From NCBI RefSeq assembly GCF_021155765.1, contig NC_060106.1:13170031-13234030 (forward strand): 64,000 nt of DNA, in the 5' to 3' direction. Under the pieces are notes generated by a model, which saw only the letters and a program-made list of their open reading frames with translations, was not told the DNA's origin and ran no database searches. Positions 38,875 through 51,799 of this stretch are shown in pieces (within the stretch, counting starts at the first letter, position 1; the number at the start of each line of letters is the position of its first letter). The DNA comes from Diprion similis. Its lineage: Eukaryota; Arthropoda; Insecta; Hymenoptera; Diprionidae. The translations under genes were made by a program, and so were the position numbers.

Positions 38875-41677
38875 CACACTTACCACAAAGGGCTGAACGC
38901 TCTATGGGATTGGAATGTGTGAAAACTCCCACCAATGCTTCTTTCCAACACTTGATATCACAATTTCTGACAATATCACCCCAGTCTTCACTAACCAGTG
39001 AATTTATAAGAGAATTAAGAGCACTGGAATGCTCCGAAAAATATCTGTATTGCGTTTTAGCGAGTAAGTCAGGTCCTCCAGCCATTGATAAAATAACTGC
39101 ATCTGCATATCTCTTATTCGTAAAGCAAAGAGAAACGGCAGCTTCAATATTTCCAAGTAGAATTGCCTGAGTGATGAGTCCTTCTTCATCTAAAATACCA
39201 AGTAATTAGTAAACTATCTTAGGCCTGTAAGTTGGCAATTTGATACACATGTAGAAAGTATTACCATCTCCAGTATTGAGTTTGAAGTTGGTTTCAATAG
39301 GCTTGACCGAAGCTGGAGATTGTCTTATCTGCTCTTGTTGTGCAATCGCATCAAATGCTGCACTTCCATCAGTTACATTGCCATTAGAAACCTATTAGTA
39401 AAACAAGTAGTTTTAACTTTCCTCTCTTTATGAAAACATTGTATTCATTTGGTAGTATGAACATTTTTCAGTTTATATCGAGATGTAAAAATACCTACGT
39501 TATTCAATTGATTCAGTTCCGTGCTCGATTCAGTTTGATCTTCAGGTACAAACTTGCTAAGCTTTGTGTTAATCGATTGCGAATCATATCCTAATAATTC
39601 TAATATATCTCCAGTGATATTATCTCCAAAATGTGCACCCAAACAACTCCATACTTTACGATTATGATCATCGATTGCAGTATCAGCTTTCCCTTTGCAA
39701 AAATCACTAAACTGTCCATTTTGGAGTGCAGCTTCCAAGTGATTTGATCGGTGAATTAATTCTGGATCAGTTATTACTTGTGATATAATGATTCGACCGT
39801 TCGAATTAGGTGGGTCATTTTCAAATAATGTCAGCTTTCCACCAAACTGAAAATTAAACAAGTGTCTGTGAAATTATTAAATTAAACATGGATGTTATAA
39901 TTTAACACCCTATTGACTACATTTCATACCATGTAAAAGAGTTGAAATGTAAATTGTAAATTGGTAAAACTGAGTATAAGTTAGTTCGATATATAGATTA
40001 CAGAATTATGTAAAGTAAAGATTACTCACACCAAATGAAGCTCCAACAGGTCTTTTTAGCCATTTAGGAGCTTTTTTCAGATCTACCGTTGATTCATTTT
40101 GCAGCAATGGCGGTGCCTGAGCAAAGGCATCCATTCCAGGAAATGAATCAGCAATCTTGTTCGATGTTTCACTTGAAACTTGTGGTTGACCACCCAAGAG
40201 TGAGTACACCACTGCATGACCATCAAAACTACTGCCAACTACTAATGCAGGATTGCGTGGACACCAAGAGACATCAAAGTTCCACTGATTTGTTTGTGCC
40301 AACTCACAAAGTACCTCTCCATTCTATGATTTAATGACCACTCATGACTGACTTCAATGATAGTGTTGAAATATGGTATTTAAAGTTGTAAGTAAACTTA
40401 CAGTTGCCGTTGAGTTTGGATTCCAACAAAGTATTCTATTGTCTTTGGCACAGCTAACCAGAAGATCAGGGTCGTGTAAATTCCAAGCAATTGAAAGAAC
40501 ACCCCGCTGATGACCCTCCAAAGTTTTTAGGGGTGATGTGGCAAATCTGAGATCCCAAAGCTGAATTATCGGGCTCTGATCATCCTCTGATGCAAGACAT
40601 AACTGTGTCGCAACATCTGGATGCCACTGTACTACTTTCCACCGAACCTGAAGTTAACAGGTCTAATTGGTTGAAGGTGTATAATAATTTAAATAACCTG
40701 AACAAAACTAAGCCTACCCTTGAGTTTGCATCGTTGAGCTTAATTATTGGCTCATTTTTCCGTAGGTCCCAAATCACACATCTCTGAGAGAAGGTGGAAG
40801 CAAGAATGTGTTGCACTGAAATAATAACATTCGATTTTATAATTATCATATTGTTTCTTACAAAAAATTTTCTAGTCAACATCAGCTGGTTGAAATTTTC
40901 AAATTATCATTTTTGAAATTTGGATTGGCTGAGTTTAATTTGGAAAGGAATTCGTTTATTCTAAGAAAGTGAAAATTGACACTCGAGTTTATGATAATAC
41001 AATTCATATCATATACCTTGCTTGTTCCATGCAATGTACTGGACATCTTCCAAAGGTTGACTCCGAGTTCCCGGAGTCATTGGAGTGCTAGTATTAACAA
41101 GATCCCATATATATATTTCACTTTCAGTAGCTCCTGTGGCCAATAAATTTGATTGGAAGGGATTAAAATCCATGGCTCTCACAGGACCAGTATGCTTGTC
41201 AGGGCTACTGAGGATGCAATCGCTTTCATTAGCTAACATCTTAGCCGCTGAATAAATTTTTATTGTTCCATAATCACAACCACCTACTATTATACCGGCA
41301 GGATTGTTGCCAAAGGGTCCCCAAATGATCTTGTGATACCTTGAAAACAGGAAACATTTTTAAATATCTGTAAGTATCTGAATATTGAAATATAGGGGAA
41401 GATAAGGGTAGAGCACAGTTATAGAGATTTTCAAAAATAAAAATCTATAATGGAAAAAGTGAATTAAGAGTCACCTGTGATCACTAGATATCGAAGCTTT
41501 AAGTTCCATGTCATAGCCAGGTTCTTGTAGATTAAGAGCATATAAATCCAAGCTAGCTGATGTGCTGAAGCTGGCATCCAACTGTTGAGCAGCGGTTCCT
41601 GCCGCTAGTAATATCGGGTGTTGGGCAGGTGGTGACCAAGCCACATTTACGGTGCGTAACAGTTCTTTCACTTTCAT
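35465..41677 (-). CDS. Sec31: COPII outer-coat protein Sec31
   Basis: Forms, with Sec13, the outer cage of COPII vesicles that leave the endoplasmic reticulum. Exons in coding order: 41677-41475, 41339-41017, 40815-40718, 40647-40402, 40323-40030, 39846-39499, 39391-39265, 39189-38884, 38370-37223, 36386-36303, 36190-35948, 35808-35737, 35653-35465. This gives 1226 residues (human SEC31A 1220). The N-terminal WD40 propeller covers roughly residues 1-330, with repeat words such as IYIWDLV, CVIWDLR, QLWDLR and [22 protein letters not shown] marks the end of the propeller. The alpha-solenoid that dimerises follows ([46 protein letters not shown]). Next is a long Pro/Gln-rich segment that recruits Sec23, containing GWNDPPN, and finally the conserved C-terminal domain ([22 protein letters not shown]). 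Codon phases close at all 12 junctions. Confidence 0.96.
38528..38766 (-). other. Unexplained open reading frame inside a SEC31 intron
   Basis: The intron between SEC31 exons 8 and 9 (38371-38883) contains an open frame of about 80 codons on the same strand, rich in ordinary amino-acid mix ([20 protein letters not shown]). An acceptor-like AG before GGAGAGATGG would join it in frame to exon 8 and end the protein at TRWRF. A donor-like CAG|GTATTC inside it would not join exon 9 in frame. It could be an alternative last exon, a nonsense-decay cassette or chance. I do not recognise the peptide. Confidence 0.25.
38819..38872. repeat. (ATT)n microsatellite
   Basis: About 17 TTA/ATT triplets with one early interruption, in the intron between SEC31 exons 8 and 9, ending only 12 bp from the exon 8 splice donor. 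Confidence 0.9.
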
Positions 41678-42947
41678 CTTGTATACTGATCACCGCAACA
41701 AATGAAAAATATTAATTGTTTTCAAACGATGACTCTTAAAAAGTTACATAAGCAAATATTGTGTGTTATACTTCTTTATATAAATATACTAATAATTATC
41801 AATAATACAACCAAAGGGGTCATGATAGTCTGATTTTTATAACAGCAGGCAGTGATATCAAGTTTTTAATTACTTGGAGTACGAGTAACAAATTCTCAAC
41901 GATAATTCAAAAATGAAAGGTGCAATATTGCTACACATAAGATCTGATCAGTCATAGCATCAATGATAGCGCCGTACAGCAACGAATACTAGATGCATCG
42001 TTGCAACATGAGATCACCAACTGTGAATATGGTTCTATTATAAAATAATACACCTTATGAAAGGTCCAGCTATCTGGTGGAGGACAAGATTGATAGTCGA
42101 CTGAAATGTCATACGAGTTAATAAGAACTACCTGACATATACAGTTAAGAACACAATCTCAGCGTAAAATCGAAACGAATAATGATGTAAACAATCCTGT
42201 GGCTAACCTTGCTTTCGTTTCGCTCAGTATGAATAATCCTTATAAATACAATTTCGGTAACGTCAGGTAAATTTTATTCACCACCGTCAACACTTCCAAC
42301 GTGGCGACTGCCGGACTGCCTGGTCTGCCTGTAGTTCGTAGCGCGGCGTACGGAAATTCTGCGGAGCGGTCCGGCTCCACAACCGACGACGAAGTGAAAC
42401 CGGCTACGAATAGTGACTGACTACCGTTCGCGGATAACTGAAAATAATACCGTTTCAAATTTAGTTCCTCAAACCGATACCAGATGGATACAGTCAGAGC
42501 TACTAAACTAAACTCGCTCCGACTGCTGGAAGTCGGGTGGGCGGGCTCATATAGACATATACTACATAAGTGACTACATACATAACTCCTGATCTCTATC
42601 AATACGTATTTTCAAAATATATCTGAACGATCTATACGTTCCTCTGTGAATATGTGTGTTCTTCCAAGCGGATGACTTGAACATGAAGTCTGATCTGCAC
42701 AGCATTGAGTAGTGCACTGCACAGTACACAAACGGATGAATATTGAATTTGACTGAGTACCTACCCTGAGCCTAGTACAGTTATAATTCTATTTTTGACT
42801 CAACGGTAAGTAATGAATCTAAATTGTCATATTCTACATTTTATAAAATCATTTTACAATTAACACCATTATTGAAATCATTTCTGTTATCCCCAGGTGA
42901 TGGCTTTGCTGTAAACAATCATTGTTTCTAACCCTAAAATTTCAATA
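41678..42947. promoter_or_regulatory. Divergent promoter region of SEC31 and aveugle
   Basis: 1.27 kb between divergent start codons. A CpG-richer patch at about 42280-42450 (for example GCGGCGTACGG) is typical of housekeeping promoters. An open frame on the minus strand across 42240-42602 has no recognisable protein character and more likely reflects this base composition. Leader exons for both genes are expected here. Confidence 0.5.
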
Positions 42948-43527
42948 ATGGTTGAGGAGAGCTTGAATTCTTATAACAAACCAAAAGTAAGAGTTACGTT
43001 GCATCCTTGAAATTATGCCCTATATTAATTTTTTTTTAAGTATGAGAATGTTTTCATATAGCTTAATTATTTCCTCTGCGATTCAGAATAAAACTGCGCG
43101 GCCCCGTCCAGTTTACCTGTGGAATGTCCTAGATGTCCAGAAGTGGTTGCGGAGACACTGTAGCGATTACTATCAATTGTATCATGAAAAGTTTCTGTAT
43201 GTAAGTAAGAGAATATGATAACATGTAACGTACAACTTAGTGTTTTATGTGTAATTTTGACTTCAGGGAATAATTCACTGATTTCAAGCATATTATATTC
43301 AAATGTGATAGATAAGGACCTAATTTCTGCATTGTTTTTTCTTTACACAGCATGATATAACTGGCAGAGCGCTTCTGAGGGTCAATGAGAACATTTTACT
43401 GCGATTGGGAATCATGAATGAGGAACATAGATCGGATATATGGAGAGAAATTATGAAATTACGATTAAAAACGGACATATTGGAGATTAGAGATATTGAA
43501 CGTAGAAATAATACTAATTATGATTGA
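42948..43527 (+). CDS. ave: SAM-domain MAPK scaffold protein aveugle/hyphen
   Basis: In Drosophila this small SAM protein bridges CNK and KSR upstream of Raf/MAPK activation at the plasma membrane. Its vertebrate relatives are SAMD10/SAMD12. Exons 42948-42986, 43087-43200 and 43351-43527 give 109 residues, about the length of the fly protein. It begins MVEE, as the fly protein does. The SAM domain spans about residues 19-90, with VYLWNVLDVQKWLRRHC, then HDITGRALLRV, LLRLGI, then RSDIWREIMKLRLKTDILEI. The intron before HDITGR falls exactly at a codon boundary. Two other splice phases are also 0. A poly(A) signal lies at 43749. Confidence 0.93.
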
Positions 43528-43748
43528 GATCGAGATTATGACGACAATTAATATTATTATACTTACTGTTTATCTTATAGTCACTTTGTACCTTTCATTG
43601 ATATTGTAGATCTAGGGAATCACCAAACTGATCAATATGATTTCGATGAATGGAAAATCGTTTCACACGTTAAATTCCTACTTCACCGATTTTCATGTAC
43701 AAAATAATATATTAATTAGTAAAACATATTTTTTGTACCTAATTGTTA

Positions 43749-43754
43749 AATAAA
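43749..43754 (+). terminator. Poly(A) signal AATAAA of aveugle
   Basis: A canonical hexamer 222 bp after the stop codon on the coding strand. It fits a short 3' UTR. Confidence 0.55.
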
Positions 43755-44665
43755 AGTCGATTTTATTACTACCATTGTTGAGTATTTCAACTGAAAATAT
43801 TACCAGGGAATCAAAATGTAATTGAAACCACATAAACGTATTGCTTTAGACATGTTCCTTTGAAAAATTCTAAATCAAACCTCCATCGCAATAAGGTGTA
43901 GTAAATAACAATTTACAGGCTCTTTATAAATGTACTAAGCATTATTAATATAATACGAAAACTTGATTAATTATAGGACGATTTTTGGATACATATTTTC
44001 CGATATTTTGAATAAATCAAAAATTGATGGCAAATAAGAGTGAAAGTTTGTTATCTCTGACCACTAACGTAACGCTAACTGCAATTGCATTATCAGTCAA
44101 TTATTTAAGCCAGAACAAAATATAGGCCAGGATGGCAGCACAAGTTAAAACGGAGTCTTCGGAGTCGCTTCATTAGTTGCAATGGCTTGATCCATTCTTG
44201 CTCAAACCATTCTGCTTGACTATAAATAGTCGGCAAGGTATTGCATAGTAACAGACTGTAAGAATCTGTGTAGTCCGCGTCTCTACTAGCGCGGCTCGCA
44301 CGCGTTAATGCTCGTGAGTGAAAACGGGGTTATTGTGTTTTGTCCCGACAATAGAACTTCTCCGCACAGATTAAAGTTGGGCAAGTTGTTTCCAGGCTAC
44401 CAGCGATAAGTACGTCTCAGTTTTATTTTGAAAAAAAAAAACTGCGATTCTTCCAAGCTACAATAGATTCGCCGACCTACCAATCTATTGTTATACAATA
44501 CCTATAGGTACGTATTTGCGGAGAACGCGCGTGGTCTTATTTTCACGTATCTAAAAGCACGATGTTGGTTTCGCAATTTTCCGGCTTAGCGTTGATTACT
44601 CCGTAAAAGGAAATATTTAAAAAATGATGAACGATTGATTTAATTTTTTATTTCAATCTCAGATC
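43755..44665. other. Spacer and 5' region of the SET/MYND gene
   Basis: AT-rich up to about 44150, then richer in GC with CpGs around 44270-44400, a likely promoter or leader of the SET/MYND gene. No coding exon is recognised. An acceptor-like TTTCAATCTCAG just before the ATG at 44666 suggests a leader intron. Confidence 0.45.
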
Positions 44666-47600
44666 ATGAGTGCTGAATCGCAGGAGCTGTGCACCGTATG
44701 TGGAATACCAGCAGAGCACAAGTGTAGTGCTTGCAGGAGCGTCTTTTACTGCAGCAGAGAGCACCAAAAGTCTGATTGGAAAATTCACGCAAAGAAGTGT
44801 ATTCCGTATAAGGTATGTAACACCGAACTGACGAATATCCAATGGACCAAATTCTGTATTTAATTTTTTTTTATCTCTTATTAGTCATCACAGATATCGA
44901 TTCCGTATTCATTCGGATTTCGGCCAAGAAACTGAACGATTGTACGAGCTCGAGTCCTCTCGATTCGTAAATGGATTAGTTTATATCTAGCTGAATTACA
45001 ATTTTTCAAAAAATCTCATTAAGTACCTATCCAATCAAGTTCGTTCAATTGTTACCCACGATTAAATCAGTTTGTATTTTCTGGGCTTGTGACTATGTTT
45101 GTGTAATTTTTTTTGGTCAAATTTAAAAAAACTTTAATCGATCTATTTTCTACTTAAATGTATTGGCGAATGAAGATTTATGTCGTGAAAATTAGATCGC
45201 GACTAATGAAATTCTCGGACGACACTACGTGGCCATAAGAAACATCAGTGTTGGCGAGGTGGTCTTCCAGGAGAATAAGGCCCTCGTCGAAGGACCTCCA
45301 CTGGAAACGGGGCCAGTGTGCTTAGGATGCTACGCAGTACTTTGCCCGAAATCTGCAGTACCATGCGCCAAGTGTGGCTGGCCGTTATGCGGACTGTGCA
45401 GAAATCACGGGCCAGAATGCGAATTCACGGTCAAGTATAAAGACGACAAGGTACGCAAAGCTCGCCACATGTGCGTAAGCGGGTTTATTAATAAATGATA
45501 AAATAAACCCGCTCTCTGAGGGATCTGCGATTTTTCGAGCTACTGTAAGGATGTTCCAAAAAAGCATTCCAGGACTGCCTTTTGGCTATAAGATTTACCA
45601 ACATGTTGATAAGAGTATAAGTAGATAACACGATGATGCATTAATTGCACCGTGTGTTTGCATGGGAAATTTCGCCCCCCTTGTTAACGTTCGATTGGGA
45701 TACAGGTATCAATTACGGATTTTGTTTTTCCGCACCCCACCTATCGCTGTATTACAACGATAAGAGCCTTGCACTTGCGCGAAACAGATCCGGATCTATA
45801 TGAGAAATTTTTAAATCTTGAAGACCACGCCGAGGAACAGGAGCGTACCTCTTTCTTCACACCTCGTTTCGTTGCGCAATTCATTAAGAGGTTCTTCAAA
45901 ATTGACGTTACGGAACAAGAAATTGCAAAAGTCGTCGGCATTCTGCAGGTAAATCACTGACGGTAAACAATCACGTATGCTCCCGTTCACGGATGTGCCG
46001 TGTATTTTGAATTTTTTTTCAGGTGAATGGTCATGAAGTGCCCTTAACCGAGCCTGCTTATATCGCGGTTTACGATGTTTCATCTATTGTTGAGCACAGC
46101 TGCAGAGCAAATTGCTCCAAGAGCTTTACCAATAACGGTGGTATCGTTGCTCGAGCTGCAATACCCATAAAGAAAGGTGCTTGGTTCCGTTCGATGACTT
46201 ATCATCATTTTTTTACTTTTTTTCATCATTATATATTCTCAAATTTTTGCCTACATTATAAGTTCACTTTTCATATAATCCATCTTACAGGCGATCATAT
46301 AACGATATGCTACACCGATCCTCTTTGGGGCGTTGAGAATCGGAGACATCATTTGGCACAGACAAAATTTTTCCAGTGCATGTGCGAACGATGCCTTGAT
46401 CCTACAGAATTTGAAACTATGTACAATGCTATCAAATGCTGGAATACGTGAGTTCGTACATTATTTTTGAAAAGTTGTTACTTGAATTACCCGAATGATC
46501 ACGGCAGGTTTGCTATCTTGAAAGTACATTTTTTTTTCAATCACACCGTATTTGCTTGTGCGGCCTATTCGCGACGCATGGTCAACTTCTACTTTTTTTT
46601 AACTGGAATTTTCATATCAGAGCCGCGTAAACAATGAGGAATTATAATATGGTAAACAGTTAGTTCATTAGAAATTTTTCCCGCAAAGTGATTGCAATGG
46701 ACATGCCCTGCCGAAAACCTTCATCAAATCTGAAAGTGAAAGACCAGATTACACATGCAACACATGTTCGAGTACTAAGAGTTTTGGCGCGGTCGAAGGA
46801 ATGATGGAGCAGATCGGAATACATTTGTCAAAGATGAAGAAAAACGACACAGAACAATGTAGAAAATTTATTCAAGAATATGGCAAAATTCTCCACGAAA
46901 ATCACTATTATCTTACGGACGTTAAATTGGCTTTGGCTCAATTAATTGGACAGGAAAATCCTGGTTTACCTGGAATTAGTGACGAGTTATTGCAAGAAAA
47001 AATATCGTTGTGCAAGCACGTCAGTCAGCTTTTAAAAAAGCTTGTTCCCGGTGAGTAACTAGACGATTGTTACAAGACACATGATCTTCGAATTAGAGTA
47101 GATTTGAATTTGACTCTATTTACATATCGCTGGGTACTTTATTGTATGAACAACTGTTTCAAGCAGCTCATTTACATGGCGTTTCAAAGATGCGTATCTT
47201 CGTCCTCAAGGTCTTGTTATATTAGGAGAACAGTAGTGAAATGTTTGTAATGAATGTAAAAAGCAGTGGGCATTAATAATCATCTATTACTTGGTTTCAA
47301 CAGCGGAGAACAGAGTCCTTGGATTGGTTCTCTTTGAACTACACGCTGCAATTGCTGAGTGTGGGCGTAGACTGGACCCTGGAGAGCTACGAGAGGCTCT
47401 ACTGGTAAGACTAATTTTCAAATACATAAATCCGTGTCAAGAGGGTATACAGTTCCAATCATTCATCAATTTGGAACAGTGAAATGGAATAATTTGCACG
47501 AAGTACAGGAGTCTGCTGGTTACGTTTTTTGGCATCATGTTACTCACAATCAGCCACATACATATTTTGGGAAATGATTCATATACTTGTATTTGTATAT

Positions 47601-47796
47601 TTTTACAATATTACTAACCTCTTAATAATCGCTGCAGGAATCAAAGCGAATATTAGCTGAATCGTACGAATTACTGAGGTATGAACCAGAGGCACTTCCA
47701 GAGGGAAAAATTGCATTACAAGCTCGTAAGAATCTTCAGGATATAGAAACAATTCTGAAAGTTATGCATCAAAACATCAGTATGCCGCCAATGTGA
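44666..47796 (+). CDS. SET and MYND domain protein, SmydA-like
   Basis: A member of the arthropod SmydA group, putative protein lysine methyltransferases related to Drosophila msta and SmydA-8. Exons are 44666-44812, 45196-45450, 45706-45948, 46023-46176, 46291-46447, 46689-47050, 47304-47404 and 47638-47796, giving 525 residues. An N-terminal MYND zinc finger is complete (C9, C12, C20, C23, C29, H33, H41, C45). The split SET domain follows: GRHYVAIRNISVGEVVFQE, a second cysteine cluster (CLGCYAVL...CAKCGWPLC) inserted in it, VEHSCRANCSKSF, then GDHITICYTDPLWG. A post-SET zinc site, FFQCMCERCLDPTE with CNTCSS, and a helical C-terminal domain complete it. The usual NHSC motif reads EHSC here. 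Substrates and activity are unknown. Confidence 0.92.
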
Positions 47797-50700
47797 AAAT
47801 GATATTTTGCAATTGTTAAGTGAATTTTTAATCTTCCTATTTGATTGTCTTGTAACATGATTGTTTGTACCTGTTAAAAAACTCATGTAAAAATACAATT
47901 ACTTGAGAATTTATTTTTCACCCTGTGAGAAACCTGGCTCTTCCATTCTTCTCAAAATCAGTTGTAGTCATAGATCGGCGAGCATCAGGATGTTAATCGG
48001 GATAGACGGCGATATATTCGTCCATTAATTGTGATAAATCTTGAAGATAGGGCTTCAATTCAATACATGTACGTTTTACTTTATTCGTGTGCAATATTAC
48101 ATAGTACTATATTATAATTATAGTAAACTAAATTATATATTCAGTGAAGGCACATGTCGTCCCGTACTTGCGGGCTACAATCGTTTTTAATTAAAGTTTT
48201 CAATGCCATGTCCGATTATTATTCTGCACGTAGAAAAGCAATGTTTTCATACGAATCACATATTCACGTGTCGCAACAACATTGTTTGAGGAGTTGGTCA
48301 GTTATAAAACAACAATCTTAGATTTTCTTTTGCAATTCGCCAGGCCACAAAATCGATCGCGATAAATCCTCACTTTTTTTAATATCAATTAATTCCTTGT
48401 TGTAATTAAAATATGTGTTGAGTTCATTACAAACATCCAAAACAACACAGGATATATCACCTTTATACACATGGAAGATTGTCATCTTATTACGTACACA
48501 CATTACACATCCAGTCACTATTCCCACCGGAATCAATCGAAGAGACAGCATATTATCTGGCGAAGAATGCATACTTGTATTATTTTCGGCACTCAGCTAT
48601 TAATCTAGAATTGTCTAAACGCGATTTTTGTACTTACACTGAAAGTTTCTCATACAGTGCGCACACGATGACAGCAATTAATTAATCAGAAATTTGGAAA
48701 ACGGATTTTGGAAATGATCGGGTTGAACAGTGTGGGTTGAAAGCAATTTGTGTGAGACACGAAATAGGTAAGCATGGTCGTGCGTACTCAAATTAGTCGA
48801 CCGTGTTCACTAAATGAACGGTCAAGGACCGATTCCGGAGGGTATAAGCAAGCATCTTTTTAATCTCCGCAAACTATGTTGTTGGTTCTTCATTCTGTTT
48901 CATATTATTTACAAATATAGTAGGTCTCAACTTTTTTTTGTCAATATTTTATACACCTATCGTGGAACATCTTTTGGTCACTCCAAGTTCATCAGTGCAC
49001 ACGTTTAATCACGTTTTCAATAATTATACAGTAACAGTTAGGACTGCGGCTGATGTTCACCCGTCCGTTTGTTCTGTATGCTGATGGATAAGATTAAAAA
49101 TTTTCACATGAATTAACAGAGTGACGTAGACGAGGGTTTCTAAGCTAAAACATTAAACGATATAACATACTAACATTAACTACTAGCGTTAAAATGCACA
49201 TCTTATATTACATTATATTTTTTTATGTTTACGCTAATGCAGCGACCAGGGTTTCTATTTTACACAAATTTAATGCAGGTAGAACCTTTTAATATGATAC
49301 TGTAAGTGAAAACAGGGACAAGAAATTACACTTCAATCTGAATGAGTGTAATAGGTATACAACAGATATTAGATGTAGATAGCTATGGTTAAAACGTTGC
49401 AACTAATCAAGAATATTTCAACAATATAATTTATTGTATAACCTGATAACTGCATTCACTTATAGTTTGTAAGGTTTACATTTTTAATATGTATTTTTTA
49501 CTTTTTTTCGTTCATTTTATTCTTCACTCCGAAGTGTTGGTTAATATATTGATAAGCATATTCAAGTCTGTATCCTGATTAAAAATATACGTATTATCTT
49601 ATGTAAGCCAGGGAAAAAAGAACAGCCAACAAATTGAAATCAAATCGACCGTCGAAGTCGTCTAAACTTGAGCGTATCGAATCTTTAATACATAATATAA
49701 TATCTTTTTCCGTGTTTTGTTCTATTCACTCTATTACTTAACAGATTTGAAAAAAACGACTCGGAAAACAAAAATACATGAATCACGAACCCTCGCATTG
49801 TTCTTGTTTATATTTCAGTATTCTTGTTGTAAGGTTTCCGTGACGTTTCATTGTTCCATCTATATTTTTTTATTTTTCATTTTATTTATTAATTTTAATT
49901 TTTTTGTTTCATCATTTTCATAACCTGTACATTAAATTTCGATGCATTAGTGAGTAATGAAATAGTTTTACATTACTGGTACCATACGTTATACTATTGT
50001 AATTAGGGGGTTCAATATGCTACAGTTATATAATAATTTCAGTGAGCTATATAAGTTTCAGGACGGGTATTATTTAATATAAACAATATGGTGCCGTCCG
50101 GATTGTCTCCGTTTACTCCATTTTGTCTAAATTTTAACTCCACTCGCATTCGTAACATATTTTTACATTACATACTATGCAAATTCTATCAATAGACAAG
50201 ATGTGAAACATGGTAGCTATTACTATAATGCTTCCCGTATCGTAACGCTGTGAATTTACTATATATACGTAATAATAAACAATTTCCAGGTATTCCGTTT
50301 ATAAGTAGATGCATAAAAATATTATACACCGCAATATATTATTTGATTGCTAATGATCATAGCACCACTTCTAATTTTAAAGCGCCCCACTATACATTTA
50401 TTCATGGTATGTGATATTCATTTTCATTTACTTATTTTTTCACGTGCCGTGACATTACATGGATGCGCAACATAAGGACCCCTAATTATATTCAACTAGG
50501 GGTTGACATTATCCTACAGAAAATTGGTGCTGAGAATTGATAGTGTACCAGAGATTGAATTTTGATTATCAATTTTAATTTTTAATTTTGACTACTGATT
50601 AATTGGTAATTAATTCAATTAATTTCTCGGAAACGGCTGAGAAGCGCGCCTTACTACGTACACCTGTTATACTTCTGGTCATGAACTACACGTGTAATAA

Positions 50701-51799
50701 AGATGGATCGAATCGGTAATGCATGCATCTTACCTTTCCCTTGCAAAACTCGGCGCTCTGCTCAGAATGTACGTGTAACTTGAATTACCTATAATTAGGG
50801 ATTTTTGTATTGCGCATCCACGTTAACTCACGGTATGGTGTTTTTATTATCATCTTTGGAATCAAATTAAAAACTTGAGTAAGTAAAACATTCCTAATAC
50901 GCGTGAACTTATTATCATAATATGATTGATCATTCAAGGCCTGAGAACTGGACAAAGTGGAACTCACAGTCAAGTGTTGTTTGAGCATTCACTTGATCAC
51001 ATTACATGTGTTATTTACATTGCCCGTATTTCAAGACCATGTACATGCTTCCAGATGGTAGATGAATACATGTTTACGTAATCAAAAGAGATTGCGGTAT
51101 TGTACAAAAATATAACGAAACAAATTAAAATTGATAGCAACAGCTATTAGTTACCGATTTGAAAAGTAAATTTAAAATTGTCTCGATTCAGAAAATGTGC
51201 CACGTGAAAATCAGTGAGGCCAGCTCACTAAACTAATTTTTCTCATCTTTATAGCTCGACGTATCAAACATCACAGTTAACGTTCAATTTTATAGTTGCC
51301 CATACTATGCTATGTTTTACACAGAATCAATCATTTTTGTATTTTTCTCCTCGTTCAATGATAGGCGTGTATATACAAATTACGTAAATCATGCGCAGTC
51401 TCTTACGCAAACAGCCCGTGAACGGTTTAGCATAAGTTTTATCCTGCATGTATATCGCCAATGGTCATGTAAGTGTTCGCGATAAGAATTTGACAAATAC
51501 GATCTATAAGTGCATATGATCATCAGAGGGGGGGGGGGGGGGGGGGGGGAGGGGGCAAACCCTGAAAACAACTAAAAAATTACAAAAATACCATCAAGTC
51601 TTAGATTCAGATCCCACAAAGGCCATCGCGTTGTACCCAGTAACATGATATTAATCTCTCAGCTATTGTATCTACTATACATATACTGTACTTTGGACTC
51701 GAAAATGTTCAAGTGTCATTTTCAAAACGTTGACTCACGTGCTAAGCGTATGGGCATAAGGTTCGCGTGATCCTGATAATGGCTGATCAAGACTGTGTG
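47797..51799. other. 4-kb AT-rich tail-to-tail region
   Basis: No supported exon on either strand. The SET/MYND gene ends on the left and the Ig/FN3 receptor ends on the right. A long 3' UTR of the receptor (minus strand) could occupy much of it, as is common for neuronal adhesion genes. It contains a poly-G/poly-C tract at 51528-51555. Confidence 0.45.
51528..51555 (+). repeat. Poly-G tract (22 G, A, 5 G)
   Basis: A homopolymer G run with one A interruption, reading as poly-C on the receptor's coding strand, about 250 bp past its stop codon and so probably in its 3' UTR. Confidence 0.85.

Noticed and set aside
42240-42602. 120-codon open frame on the minus strand upstream of SEC31
   Set aside because: It lies in the divergent promoter in a CpG-rich patch with few stops by composition. 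No conserved motif or splice sites support it. It may overlap a leader exon of SEC31 but is not a separate gene.
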